A stretch of 64,000 bases of DNA from Aphelenchoides besseyi (GCA_024699855.1 JAMPIQ010000002.1:682001-746000); one strand, 5' to 3'. Counted from the stretch's first letter, positions 22,277 to 35,077 are shown. Translations and numbers: made by a program. The notes: generated by a model not told the origin, from the sequence alone.

Positions 22277-23595
22277 TTAAAGAATTGAACAAAGACTAAT
22301 TGCAACAGGAAAAACCCAAAAGAAGAATTTAAGTTGGCCATCCGAATACACAAAAATCTGAGGATCGTCTTCGCATTCATAGCAAGGACACAATTTGATG
22401 TCTGGATCATCTTCGAGTTGCTCTTTTGTCAAGAATAAAGGCTCTTCGTCAACGAGTAGTCCAAGGTCAAGTAAGCACGTTCGAAAAACGTTAGCATCAA
22501 AGTGCTTCGAAGCTTTCAGTTGAACATCAAAAATGAACTGGAGATTTGGTGACTGTTGCAAAAACTGTTGAGCATAACCACAAAATTCTTTCAATTCAGC
22601 ATTAGAAGAAAGGTCCTAGAATCCCAATTAGGCCATCAATTTGTTTCTTTAAACATGCCCAGCGACCAGCACACATGAAGTAAAACACCCGTTCGAGATT
22701 GGGAAGATGTTGCAGAAAACGATTTGAAAAATGAAATGGAGAATACCATTCACATTTGTTCAAGATGATGTCCTTAACGAACGGATTAACTGATCGGCCA
22801 CTAAAAACAAAAATGACGATTCGACGAAAACAATCGTACTCACCTGCAGTCGATTTTGTGTCCACCGGGAACAGGCTCACTGTGCAACCAAATTCGACTC
22901 ACTTGATGTTGAGCAAACAGCAGAGTGAAATCAACCTGAAAAGCGGAAGGAATATGATGAGCTCAATCCACTTATCACATGACCGGCGAATTCGGGGTCT
23001 TTGAATGTTTCCAACTTCATCGACGGCAAATTGTATTCCAGATATTTGAATGAGCACACCAAATTAGACAAATGCGGAGCCATTCTCTTGAGCAAAGGCA
23101 AACAGCGTCGATAAGCTTTACCTCTGATTTCAAGGTTTGGAATTCCTAAACTCTATTAAGAGAAAGAAGCTTGAGAACCTACCCACAAAACAGTCAATGT
23201 GTCGCTCGTTAATTACCGGCGCACAGTGTCTCAGATCCAAGACAAGTTCCCGGAGCTTCGGTTTGGCCAACGCAAGAAGAAGCATTGTCTGTTGTCGGTC
23301 CAAAGAAAAACCAAACATTTCGTTAAATGGCCCGTTTTGCATGTCGTACAGCATTTCATACGAAAAATGAAGTTTTGTTCCATGAAGGCGAGCACCGGTA
23401 ATCGCGGCAAATTCTTTGCAGATCGCCTAAAAAGTGGGTAATTGAATTCAAACAACGCAAACTCACCATCGCTCGAAGAACACGTTTTCCACGTGATTCC
23501 ACTGTATCGTCCACTTTTTGTGATTCAAAGTGTTGAATGAACACTATTCGAACAAGTGAAGAATTCAAACGCGGTTTTACTTCAGCGGCTTCCAT
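22277..23595 (-). CDS. F-box-like, LRR-like protein
   Basis: Starts MEAAEVKPRL; the first exons give SLVRIVFIQHFES and, across a 40-bp intron, RGKRVLRAMAICKEFAAI, similar to the end of an F-box (leucine pairs then CKxF). Later exons carry repeated leucine-rich strand/helix units: KPKLRELVLDLRHCAP, HLSNLVCSFKYLEYNLPS, QVSRIWLHSEPVPGG, LQHLPNLERVFYFMCAGRW and SPNLQFIFDVQLKASKH. This is the plan of nematode F-box substrate adaptors of SCF ubiquitin ligases, a large fast-evolving group. The junction after HIDCFVG near 23165 does not keep frame with canonical sites, so the gene may be damaged or my model wrong. It interrupts the TTCCG array. Confidence 0.4.
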
Positions 23596-24990
23596 CTCCT
23601 AAAATGGCGGGAAGTCACGACGAAGAGATCTATGCCATCAGCTCGAATTGTCTCAATTTCGAGCGAGTAGTGAACAGTTTTGAGCTATCAAGAGAAAAGT
23701 AAAGCTCGTGTATCAGTGTTGACTGATCGAAAAGTCATGAGAAGGAGATTGGGCACTCAAAGATCTTAAAACCGTCAAATTTCACTTTGCCGTCTATTCG
23801 CACAGCAACTTGGAGGTGAAGACGCCAAAACACTCGAAAGCGAATCTCACTGCCCATCGGAAAACAACGCGCAAACATCCATAGACTCTAAAGCGATGAG
23901 TCAGCAAACGAAAATGCGCTACAATTCGAATAACAGATTCAAAATCGGTGGAACGCAAAGATGGCACTCACACGGTATTGTAAAAGAGAGTTCTTGTCAT
24001 TTGACGCTCATAACGCAAAGCATCATTATGCCCGTGAATGTAAAAGGGAAAGACGGTTTGAAGTCGGGAATGAAATCAACGGACAATCTCACCCAACGAT
24101 AAGCGGATGGTGAATTGTGAGATTGAAAGTTTAGAGTAAATTGGGAATAGCGGAGGTGATAGGTCGAGGAAATGAAATTGAATTGAACATAGAAACCATC
24201 TGTTTAATGGGGAAAACACTCAACGAACAAAAGGGCGGAGACTTTGAATCGAAATCGTTGGAAAGGTGGAGGAGTGAAAGCCAAAGAAAAAGTGGGCAAA
24301 ATCGTTCGGACACAAACGTAGAAATGCAACTCACCGGCAAAGCACCGGTTCTTCGACTAAACGACGCAAACAAACGGAAAGATGTTAAAATCCCATTAGC
24401 TTACAAAATCGGTTTTAACTGATCGGTTCTTCTGAGCTTCTTAAACTGTCCAAACGATCTCGATCGCTAACTTGAGGGTTGAAATTTCCTTCAGAGAAAG
24501 GATATAATAATTTTGACTCTCGTTAGTTCTGTTGGAAACGAAAGTCATGAATTTCATCGACAACTTTACAAGGAGTTGAGTGAGCTCTAGACGTCAATGT
24601 GAGAGTTACTATTCTGCAATCGAGTGCAGGTTTTTTCGCAATCGAACAGAAATTGGAATTTAAAGCTTCTAAAACGGGTCACCTTTTCATCTATAAATCA
24701 CAAGTGGTTGCAAATGTATATGTTCATCGAGAGTCCGATCGAGTTGGCCTATCAATGAAGGAGTTCTTGTTCCCAGTACTCTTAAATCATGAATATTGAA
24801 ATAAGTTTCTGGATCCGATGTTAGTTTCAAATTGTTTTGTTCGAGAGATTACAAACACTTTCCAATGGCAGGTCAGATACTTTAGTTTCTTTGATTTTAA
24901 GATCTTAATCCCTTAGGTGTTGATTGGAGTATTACAGAAATATGTTCTACGATGGAAGAATGCAATTGCAGCTATCGGTTGATTAAACGA
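23596..24990. other. Non-coding, purine-rich stretch
   Basis: Upstream of the F-box-like gene. A 93-codon frame (24141-24422) is Lys/Glu-rich with no domain. TTCCG is absent here, and two CGGAA occur. Confidence 0.3.
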
Positions 24991-27900
24991 ACTCTCACAG
25001 TATTCAATTGAGTGTCCCTTTTGTCCACAGTTTTAGAAAATTTTACCTCTTTTCCGTTGCTTACAGTTTCAAGTTGGTATGATAGTAGAGAAGCATTTAC
25101 ATTGGTGTAAGTGTCTATCAGATCTGAAGTGTTCTATAATACGCATATTGATTCCGCCGTCAGGACAATGTCGGTTTTAGTTTGTTCTTACTCGTGGCTT
25201 GAAGCATAAATGCTAATTCCGCCGGATTGTTTGCTGGTAAGTGAAGATTATGAAATTTTCTTTTTAAATGATAGAACGCTTCGGGTATCTAGAACCCGAA
25301 AACTGCTTGTTTCAAGTCAAAAATTAGTTTCACAAAAGTTGAAGCAGAAATGAAGTGGATCTTATGTTCACGAATCATTCGAATTCTTAAAGAAGAACGT
25401 TAAGTCGATCGATTAAGAACTTGGATACTCAACAACCTATAGGGGTGTTCATCACTTCAAATTCATTTCTAGTGTCTATAAAAGGCTGTCTATTTGCTTG
25501 AAGCTATTTTCTGATTAACGAGTACGATAGAATTGGAACGTAACTCCAAAGGTTTTAGTCCTTATATCACGTAGAAAAACAACCATATTAACGAAAAATT
25601 CCGCTGGTTTGCTATAAGGTTAGGAATACAAAAACCTTTTCCTTATCCGCAATAGGAACTATCATTTTTGTTCGAAATGAAATGTTATTTGGAGAATACT
25701 CGGGCTTACGCCGCGACGCTAAGTGGTGCAAATGAGCATGAATGCGAATTATAAGCTTAACCCAGTTGAGTTCAGTGTCGTAATGTTCGTTAACAGTGAG
25801 TTATTCAGGACACGACAGCAATGTACAAGGCACTTATCCTCACAGTTAATCGTAATTTAACGTCCTGCTTGTGCTCTTCCGCTCATTCTTATTCTAAAAT
25901 AGTTTTAATGTCCACAGAATTCATTGTACTTGTTGATGAGTTTGGATTCCTATTCCGTCCATGGAAAGGTTTCACATTTGTTCCGCATTGAGATGGTTAA
26001 CTTCTTTGTTTGTTAGAGCCACTGATCATCAGGATTGAAGCGGCGTGTTTATTTCTGGTGTTGATAGAAGTTGTGGAATGACAGATTTGTGCGAGTTGTT
26101 AGCATCAAATACGGTGGTTGGAGCACTTCAATGAAGAGGCTTGTGGTTAGCTTCTTTGACTGCTCTGCAGAGCTGTTGGATTCATTTTGTCGGGCTTGAA
26201 GTTATTGTTAGGTGACCGGCTGAATACATGCTTATGGAATGGAATTGAATTGCCATCGTGAGTTTGCCGGCCGTTGAGTCGAGGACATGAGTTGGAATGC
26301 GACCAGATTCCGTTTACTTCGGCATTACCATTTGCATTCTGGGGATTGGATGTTTATCAGCTCTGTGGCTTTCAATTTCCGTTGCATTTACAGGAGATCG
26401 TTCTTCAGATTATGACTCAGAATCAAGAATTCCGACGACATTCAGACTTTCCGGAGGCTATTACGACAGAGACGATAGAATTAGTTACATGGAAAACGAG
26501 TTGCTTGGCGTTTCATTGAAAGTTTTCTCTTGCGTGTAGCATTTATCTGAACATTGACACCTACTTATTGTTCACAATGTTATTCCGTTGATTGTTGAAT
26601 TCACAGTACCGAGACGATGCAAAAGCTTGCTTTTAATTTCGCTTATTCAAGCATTGTAGTTCTTGATTCAATACGACGATAGTTGTGGTTCTATTTCAAG
26701 AGCAATAATCGTGTTAACCTTCCGTCTATTAGGCATATGCCAGTCTTGCGTTTATGCTGCTTCTGTATTCTTCCGGCAACTCATCGACCAGTCTGGTCAG
26801 AAAGTATTGTTCTGAGTGACAGCAATTGAATAGTCTGTTTGTTTCCGTCATAGACAAACTCAACTGAACTGCTAATGTATACGATGATCGTACACCCGTA
26901 GGATATGTTGGATGACGAGCTTATTCGGGGGATTGTGTTGTTGAGGTTCAAAAAGAATTCCGAACAACGAATTCACATTATGCAATGAAAAGGATTTGCA
27001 GTTACTGATGATCATCAACAAAGTCACTTGTGTTCTGCGAGATATAGTGTTTTGTTTGTTGGTACGCACCAGTTTGAGTTCACTTTTCCGATGTACTTAA
27101 TCGCCGCAAGTTCTGATTTGTTGGTTGTTCAGGAACACTCGAAAGTGACTCATGGGAGTTTTAAAGTTCAGAGAATAATTGGTCGTTAGATCTTATTTCA
27201 GGTTTGTTCCCGTCTAACACCAAGGAGTTAATAACTACTTTTGTTCAACCTCTACACCTGTTTCTTCCTAACACTATCTTTCTGGGTTTTTGTTGAAAAA
27301 CATCTGTTTTCTCTTGTTGGTCAACGCAATTTTTATCAATGCTCGAAGTCGAGTTGACAGCAATGTCTGTAGAATGTTGAGCTCTTGAGTCGAATTCCGT
27401 AATTCGCCAGGGGCTGAAAAGAGCTATTCCGATTACTGAGTTCAATTCTGCCTACATTCTTACATCTTTAGTCACGTGATAGAATTCCGTTCCGAAACGT
27501 GCCTTGTTCGATGTCTGTAAAGATCCGACTAGCCGAGAGCAGAGTTCTTTGATCTCGCGTTTACGTCTTTAAGTTTCGAATTCGATCTAAAGCGGTGTTT
27601 GATTCAGAACAGATGGTTATGTTCGGTGCTTGCAGTTCCCTTATGGTGAGTCTATTGCGAAGTGTTTTGGTTTATCTTGTATTCGACGACATTTCTGATC
27701 GGGTTTCGTTATTTCTCTTGTGTTCGGCGTCTGAGGGCGTCTCGCAACGAAGTCCGAATCCTTGGAATTTATCGGCTATAAAAACCGCTGTCTGCCTTCG
27801 ACTAACTGGCTTTCATACTCGTTGTACCATTTCAGTCCAACAAGTAACGTCGCCAGGGTCTTTTCGGCAGAGCGAACAGGCACTGCATCGCTGTGGCTCA

Positions 27901-29830
27901 ACGTCGACTCGATCGCTATGAATTTCGCGGCCTTCGTAGTGATGCGATTGATCACCTTCGTCAGTTGTTCCTAGATTATGGATTCTCTTTTCGACTTCGT
28001 TGCCATCTGAATTCCTGAAACTACAAGGCCACAGCACGAATAGGACAAAAATGAACTTTTCTTTAATTTTGTCGATTGTCCGTAAGATGTGTGGATACGT
28101 TCACTCAAGACGTTTGAGGAGTGATAACACCAGGAATATCCGACTTAGAGATGCTATCGAGCAGTTTGTTTGCTTAGTTCCGATGCCGTTGAATTCATAA
28201 TCTTTGTACACAAATGTCTTAATCCAAGTTCATGGACTAACAGTAAACGCAATCGAATTCCGTAACTGCACGTGATTAAAGATCTCCGTTGATCATCTAG
28301 TGGATTCTTCTGCTTGAATCTATTTCGACGAGTATGCGTCTGAGTGTTGTTGACCGGTTGGATTGTTTTAATTGGGATGAAGATAATAAGTGTTGATTTG
28401 TGCTCCTGACCAACCATTTCTGCTCACGCTGCGGTTGTTTTAGTCCATTGCGGGCTTATAGCACGTTCTCTTGGATGTTTGGACTCGAATTCGGCAGTGG
28501 TTTTGAGTTGCTGTCATGCAACGTTGAAGATGTTTTCCTTGATCATTCATGTTTGAACTTGTTTTTATTTCCGCTAGAAATTATCGTTGGCGACCTTCCC
28601 ATTAAGTTTCTTTATGATCACAGTGAGTAAATCTGATTCTTGGTCACTTGAATGGCTTTGTTGTTGGCAGACATCTGATACGTAAATGCATCTCCGAAAG
28701 ATTCGTTGTGTTGCTGGTATCACAATCTTCAAGTTTTGTTAACGACATCGCTCACTGCTGACTTCTGATTAGAATCGACGAGCTTCTCAACATTTCGTTT
28801 CTGAATTCGAGTTACTGGGCACAAGTTCCGGCTTAAAAAACGCTTTTTTGGAGACCAGGTTGCTCATAACCAAGTGGTTTGTTAACTTCTGGATGTCCTG
28901 CAGTTGTGCTGCGTTTTGATAGTTGAGTTGTACTAAGTTGATTGAACTGGTTCTTTGATTTCTGTGCAGTCACTTCTGTTCGTGGGTAATTGGACACAAA
29001 CTTCGCCGATTGTAGTAGTTGGCCATGAACTATGACGGGAAGTCGGTGAACTCAAAGAACCGATGGTTATTTGCATTCGACTTATCTATAATTCACTTCC
29101 GTTCTCATTGGTTTTCTTGATCGTAGCCTCCTGGAGCATGAACTTATTTGGCCAATTATTCCGTCTGTTCTACAAATCTCATTCTCCAGGTGGGTCTTCT
29201 CTACAGCTTCTAAGACCTCGATTTCCAAGCATACATTCGGTCATATGTTTCACAAAGCGAATATAACAAGCGTTAATTGGGTCGATCTTCCGAATAACGA
29301 ACACCTTGTTCTTGTGCATTCCAGGTTTGAAGTTCGAATTCACTGATATGCAGATGGTAGTTAGTGTCCGTGTACGGTGTTCTTTGACAGACGGTGTTTC
29401 TGTTTATGAAGTTGTTTCTGTATTCCGCTTTCTTCCTGTGGCATTTTTTCGATAGCTATGAGCTTCGTATTAACTCTCGATGGAAGTTCATGTTTCCTTG
29501 ACAGCAATTGAAGCTGAGGTTCTTCTTGATCTTATATTCATTGTATTTCTTGATTAATGCGAAAAATGACAACTGATTTTCTCTATTAAACGAAATCTAG
29601 TACACAATCTGTAGTGCTAATAGCAAACATTGGAATTCCATTACGGAAGTTTTCAGCCTCCGAATTCACTTCTCAACTGGTGGCCAATTGATTATGAGCA
29701 TCGAAGTGCAGAAAGGTTATGGTGTGGATCACTGGTTGCTTCATTGATGTGTCCGGTTGTTGATTCAGTCTACAGAGCATTTTACTTGCACTCAAGTGGT
29801 CTTGGAGTTCTTCCGATAAACTTATTTCTT
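24991..29830 (+). other. Second plus-strand TTCCG array, gene-free
   Basis: About 30 TTCCG sites by eye between 25036 and 29815, against one CGGAA. Sites are often preceded by AAT, TAT or ATT. Possible fossil coding patches: a membrane-helix frame at 26297-26539 (VYFGITICILGIGCLSALWL) and a patch at 27762-27974 (ARVFSAERTGTASLWL), where the motif is missing. Neither supports a gene model. Confidence 0.55.
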
Positions 29831-29984
29831 TTCATTCTTCTTCAATTCACACAGCAATTGGCCACACGCTTCTTTAGGCATTCAATTGAAGGGTCAGCAC
29901 AATCAACGCGAAATCTGCATTCCAAACACCTCAATTCGCACAACCATCACAGTGAAAAGCAAAAACCTCGAACGACGGCCCTTT

Positions 29985-30394
29985 GAAACGAAAACGCGAA
30001 AAAACCTCGGACTTTCGAGCGTCTTTTGGTCGACGGAGAATCCAATCGGCTGTTAAACGAAGTGGTCAACAGACGAATTCAACGGCTCGCAATGAAGTCA
30101 CAAGCGAACAATCACTTTAACGATTCTGTCGACATTCTTTACTCTCGACAATCCTTGAACTCTCTTAAGGTCCATAAATTTGTGCACCCATCTAAATGAG
30201 TGATAGTCCGATGTCGACGCGTATTCCAAGTTTCCACATCATCTCGCAATTCACTCTTCTTTTCGATGTTGAGTTTGCGTGTTTGGACTCTAAAGCACCT
30301 TCCGACGACTTCTGTGTGTTCATCTGCGCGACTAACGGTTGGGATACAAACAAGAAGATTCAACTAAACAAAACGACCTCATGGCTTCAACTAT
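29985..30394 (+). CDS. Exon-like fragments, unassigned
   Basis: A plus-strand stretch at about 29995-30170 reads PRTFERLLVDGESNRLLNEV then RRIQRLAMKSQAN with good codon texture and ends in a GT donor. A second at 30235-30394 reads LLFDVEFACLDSKAPSDDF and DTNKKIQLNKTT, then stops. I cannot find a start or the joining intron. No family is recognised. It may be a relic gene. Confidence 0.25.
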
Positions 30395-31725
30395 AAGAGA
30401 ACGAGTTCTTATTGAAGTTCAAAACGAAATGCTTTCAAAGCCCATACTTTTCTGTTGCTTCCCGTCGTTTTTGCTATTCAATACATTCGAGTCTACCTGA
30501 GTGAACTTAAGGATTAATTCGAGCGGTGAGCGCAAGCTCATTGATTAAAATTACTTTTGTTTTCGGTTGTGCGTTGAAAGATGTCGATGGACTCTGTGCT
30601 TGGCCGAACCGTCATGTTCAATGCCCAAACACTGGCTACGGGTGTAAGGAGATGGCCTCGAAATGGAATGGTTACGTAGAGACGACTAGAGTTTGATGGA
30701 GTGGTTCGAGTCAACAATGAAGTTGTGTGGTCGACAATAAACTCATTAGTCCAAGTTATTTGGAAATCGATGAAGATCAAAGCGATCGTTTCTCGAATTG
30801 ATGGTCTTAACGTCTAGTTTCTAATCCTTCTTCCAAGAGTTTTCTGTTCAGAAATTAACGAGTTTATTGAATTGTTTCTATTGAGGTTAAGAAGTGACAA
30901 CGGACGAAAATCGAGCTCAGGAGTTGCCAATCGAATTTACGACCAGTCAAGAGAATACTGAAAAACTAGTGAATTAACGTTGGGTCAACACACGGATGCT
31001 CTCTCCAGATAGTTCTCCTGTTTCACGGCTTAGATTTCTACAAGAACTCGTTTTCAACTCGAATGCCCCAGAAAATATGTTAACGTTCAACACCGTACTC
31101 GTGTGGACTCCCGAGATCTTAAGCTTTATAACAACTATAACGCAACACATCATACGGAGCTTTCTTTACCTGAGCGTTTAATACACAGCAGTTTCTTCTC
31201 AGACTAGAAGCGAAGCTGTCACAAACTATATGCAACAAATATAAAGCCTTAATCGAAATGCCAGTTATTAGTACAGACATCATGCACCAAATTAAATCTA
31301 TTGACATTCAACCAGTTAACTCAAAATGCTTTTTTTGCAAGTTTGTATTATTGCTAATTGACAATAAACTATCGAACGGTATTTAACTATCGAGCAAAGT
31401 CTATGATAGTGAACGTGAGTCGGGTTTAATGACTTACGCTGTGGTTGTTTAAATTTCATTGAACATCGAAATTGATGGTTTAAATGAGCTGCTTCAGCAA
31501 CTTCTGTTGCTGTCAATAAACTGAGAACAAATGGTGTGCATTTAAAAACCTTTTCTTTCCTCACTTCAATCAACTTGTTAGCCGTGATGCCAAGATAACT
31601 CTCATTCGTTTTCTTGACTTCTCAGTTCTTCTATGTCTAGTTAATTGATGTGATCATCGACTTCTGATCGTCTAACAAACCCTAATTACTATAAGATATG
31701 AATGTTTCTTTAAATTGGTTTATTT
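30395..31725. other. Mostly non-coding stretch
   Basis: A plus-strand Cys-bearing patch (30561-30690, with LCAWPNRHVQCPNTGYGC) and a minus-strand frame (31316-31573) are open, but neither has flanking splice logic or a known motif. Confidence 0.25.
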
Positions 31726-32598
31726 CTACAAAAAGCATCTTAAGATAGCAACCGCAATGACCATAATCACAATACCAACACTAAACAGACACATGACTTA
31801 CATTCAATTGAAGTGGTTACTCACGCAACAGAATCAAGCTCCAAAGAAGTGGACGAAGATTTTTGGAGTTGTTTCCCGTGTCGACGTTGACTGATGAATC
31901 CTGAAATTTGCTTACAAGCGAAATAGGCAGAAACCAACCAATTCCACACTGACGATGTTTTCCGTGTCGACGTGAAGTTTGATGGTCGTTTTGGCTTTTC
32001 CGTCTTTCCCGAGTGTGAACGGCGATTGACAAACAGAACCTTTCTGGTTTGCAACTTTTCCTTGAAGCGTGACTTCTGAAGTTGTTGCAACGATCTCAAT
32101 TGGCGCATTCACTGCACCAGTAGCCTCTTGAATTGCAGAAACCAATCAAGATTCCAGTTCAATTTTAACATACCGACGTTAAAAACTTGGTCACCTAAAA
32201 ACTTCCCCGCAATTTGGCAATTGCCGATAGTGATTGAACCTCTGAACAAACGACAGTTTTGCTCAATTTCGCTGTAGACTCACTCAAAATCTTTCTCTCC
32301 CTTCTTGATCTTTATAGTCGCTTTGATCGTATTCGATTCGCTCTCCACATCGACAGACGAGTCTTTGCAAGTACCCGTGATTGTTCTGAAAACACGACCT
32401 CCGGCTTTGATTTTAAACAAGAACTTACTTTCCATTCAAGCAACTGGCCTCCTCCTCCTCCGACAACAACCACGAAGAATCAGCCGTCACGAACATCGTC
32501 GCTACAACCACAAGAACCAACATCCAAGTGGCTCCGGAAGCCGGCGATTTGGACATCGGTTTCCAAGCGCCACGAAGCACAAAGTCGAAGATTCCCAT
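31726..32598 (-). CDS. Type I membrane protein family, tail-less copy
   Basis: Exon 1 encodes a signal anchor or signal peptide (WMLVLVVVATMFVTADSSW) followed by EEEEASCLNG. Further exons give an ectodomain of short beta-like strands with paired cysteines (VITGTCKDSS, GSITIGNCQIAGKF, GSVCQSPFTLGKDGK, TTIKLHVDTENIVSVEL). The last two exons encode NSKNLRPLLWSLILLR and a helix VGIVIMVIAVAI, then stop after RCFL. The near-identical paralogue at 45177 continues from the same place into a long Lys-rich cytoplasmic tail, so this copy lacks the tail. Introns of 34-45 bp were placed by comparison of the copies. No database family is recognised. Confidence 0.55.
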
Positions 32599-32697
32599 CC
32601 TCGGGAATGTCCCCGAAAAACAATAAACGGAAAGCAAATCGAACACTCACCTTCGGTTCTGCATCACTGATTATGCTTATTCTGTCAACTTTACATT
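31885..32697 (-). repeat. Inner inverted duplication, left arm
   Basis: About 0.8 kb matching 45075-45890 in opposite orientation, including introns with almost no change. Similarity stops inside the membrane-anchor exon on one side and about 100 bp upstream of the start codon on the other. Confidence 0.8.
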
Positions 32698-32933
32698 TCT
32701 AACACGCAGCTAAACAACCATGGGATTGGCTGTATCGCATGGTAATGTCATGATGCCAGTCAATTTAGGTGCAATTTAAAGCTTTTGATTAACTATTTGA
32801 TAGGATTTAGTTGTGTTACAAAAGATACTTATCACTAAGCTAATGAAATTACATTCTGTCATATAAAGCACGATTTCGACTTAGGTTCTTGATGTTCTTT
32901 ACAGGAAAACGTTTACTGACGACTTGACGTTTA

Positions 32934-33730
32934 TTCCATTGAAGATTTGACTTCGAATCTAACACTCCTAAAGGCCACAATAATCGACGGTTTACTTTTG
33001 GGCGTGAGGTAAGTTTGAAATGAGCTAATCGTTGAATTCAAATTAGATTTTATGCATATTCGGGTGTTACTCTCGGATTGGCACCGGGAAGCAAAAGCAT
33101 CGTCTCTCAATTGTTTGCTCAAAATTTGATTCCAATTCAACGGGTCACTTGCTTTTGGTCGAATTGGAAGGCACATCGCAGTTTGGTGGTGTTGGTTTGA
33201 ATGGTTGTGGTCGTCGGACTGAACATGAAACACAGAGCAGTCACTTGTGGGTTTTCGAATTGGACAATCTACAATTGAATGGCTTACAATATCCAAAGAA
33301 AATCAAAGTTAATTTCGATGTTTTCTATAAATTTCCAGGCACTTCTATCCAATCAATATTATTCGATTGCTCTTCTAGAACATCATATGCTAAAAGCTGT
33401 CGAAGCGAAGATTTTGACTAAACTGAACGCTACGAAGTCTCATACGCCGAAACTACTTACTCGTATGTCTGCGGACAGCCGTTGGAAATGCAATTGATCA
33501 TTGATGGACGACAGTTGACGATTCCAAGACGAGCATTAACCTACGAATCGTGGGACGATGTCAATTGCGCTGCAAACAGCAAAGCGATGTCTTTGCTTCG
33601 ATATACCAATCAAGTCGATGTGTTGCTCGGTTGCACGTTTTTGTACGTGTTTTGCGTCGGATTCAATTACAATACGTTGAAGATACAATTGGCTGAACAA
33701 GTTCATTGGGTCAAAGCGATTGTCGAATAA
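32934..33730 (+). pseudogene. Aspartic-protease-like pseudogene
   Basis: It begins mid-protein (NLTLLKATIIDGLLLGVR), then across a 37-bp intron YSGVTLGLAPGSKSIVSQLF, matching the flap-proximal glycine segment of pepsin-like proteins. The frame shifts near 33145 (continuing as LLVELEGTSQFGGVG) and again near 33425 (continuing YSYVCGQPLEMQLIIDGRQL), ending with VDVLLGCTFLYVFCVGFNYN, the usual C-terminal ILGxxFLRxxYxxFD segment. The N-terminal lobe is absent. Its closest relatives in the window are at 39677-40975 and 43363-44632. Confidence 0.7.
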
Positions 33731-34183
33731 ACCGCATAGTCAGAACAAGCTTTTGGTTTTGACTTAAACTCATCAAGGGGACCAAAAAAATTTTCGGTTT
33801 TAAGTACTCGAAACGTTGATAAGCAGTTGAGATCAATGTGCGTTCATCGACGGCTCACGAATGCTGATGTCTAATAGTCTATTAGACCTGAAAAGAAGAT
33901 TAGTGGAAATGTCTTTTGAGAAGAAGTTCGCTTGGCCTCAACAACAACAAGTATCTAATTAGTCGATTTTGTGAAAGAATCAACCTTCAATTACCATTGA
34001 CTACTCAGTTGACGATACGAATCGCACGTTTCATCAATTTCAGAACGTGTGTTCACAACTCGGGAGTGTCACATCGATCATCTCGTCGTCGCAATTGTTT
34101 TGTAAAGATTGAGGGTTTAAAGTTCAAAAGTTGCGCTCCAAGTCTCATTTCATTCTCTTCGATTCTACCTTTCTAGTCATTAA
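33731..34183. other. Intergenic, nothing recognised
   Basis: Contains an 86-codon chance frame but no motif. Confidence 0.3.
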
Positions 34184-34384
34184 ATGACAAAGTTAGTGTT
34201 CTTATTTCTCTCGGTTCTAATTGTTGCGTCCGTTGCAAGATCCCAGAGCTTTGGCGGCGCTTACAACTACGGTCTTTTGTTCAATTTGGCAAGTGGACGT
34301 CAAACGATTCCTCAATCGGACATCTTCAACGCCGCGGACTCTCGATACTACGCGTACAGTGACTTCACAGGCAATGGTTTATGA
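34184..34384 (+). CDS. Short secreted peptide precursor
   Basis: A single-exon, 66-residue frame. MTKLVFLFLSVLIVASVARS is a strong signal peptide. The mature part is Tyr/Ser/Asn/Gly-rich (FGGAYNYGLLFN, DSRYYAYSDFTGNGL) with no cysteine and one Arg. It could be a small cuticle or peptide-hormone-like product. Nothing proves expression. It ends 9 bp before the stop of the convergent FABP gene. Confidence 0.5.
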   Translation: MTKLVFLFLSVLIVASVARSQSFGGAYNYGLLFNLASGRQTIPQSDIFNAADSRYYAYSDFTGNGL

Positions 34385-34392
34385 ATAAACGT

Positions 34393-34885
34393 TTACAAAC
34401 GCTTGTAAATTCGAGTTGCTTTCACTTTCTCACACTCCAGAATCATGAAAAGTTTGCCGTCTTGAAAGAAACGGTCGATAGTTGACGAGGGTGTTCCCTC
34501 CTGCTTCTGAATTAAACGCCCGTCAACAAAACGGCAAATACTCTGAAATAAATTCATTTATGAATTCGAGTCACGAGCTGATAAGCGACCGTTCCGAAAA
34601 ATCACAAACCCAGGAACTTACTTTGAGTTTCCGACCATCCGATGAGTCTTCGTCAAACTCACGATCCAATTCGAATTCGGTGTGAATGATTTTGAAGGTC
34701 GTGATCAAATCGATTGTCCACTTCGTGTCCTTGATCTTGATCTCAATGATTGGTCGAATGGCTGCTGCCATTTTTCGAGCCAAATAACCATAACCAACAA
34801 CCTTCATGTAAGCATCGAAGTTCTCCGATTCGACCAACTCAAAACGTCCAACAAACTCGTCAGTCATCTCGAACATGTGTGGCAA
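34393..34885 (-). CDS. Fatty-acid-binding protein (FABP), copy 1
   Basis: Two exons encode about 135 residues, the normal FABP length. Landmarks: FVGRFELVESENFDAYMK (strand A then helix I), TDLI-type strands with IEIKIKDTKWTIDLITTFK, LDREFDEDSSDGRKLK before the exon junction, FVDGRLIQKQEG after it, and the closing KATRIYKRL, where Arg and Tyr contact the carboxylate in this family. No signal peptide precedes it, so it is probably cytosolic, though nematodes also secrete related proteins. The start is MTDEF or one of two ATGs just upstream. The intron is about 78 bp. Tandem paralogue at 35078-35579. Confidence 0.8.
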
Positions 34886-35077
34886 CGTATTTTCCGATTC
34901 TGACGACGAGAATCGTAAAAACGATTAAAATTCTTTGCTATCAGTCCACCGCATTGGATGCTCAATGAGCCTGTGGTTTGCGGTCACAACGTGAAAACGC
35001 TCTTCGCTCATTTCAACGCAACAAATTGACTTTATTTTACGATTGAAATCGATTCAGAAGTGTTTCTTTTGAACGAA

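Noticed and set aside
27762..27974. Transporter-like coding patch
   Set aside because: Short, no start or splice sites, and the resemblance is too weak to name.
18310..29820. Canonical C. elegans piRNA motif CTGTTTCA
   Set aside because: Not enriched by eye in these arrays; the recurring core is TTCCG, so a piRNA-type role is only an analogy.
32259..32702. 147-codon plus frame, repeated at 45142-45516 minus
   Set aside because: Antisense shadow of the membrane-protein exons, which have signal peptide, splice signals and paralogues.
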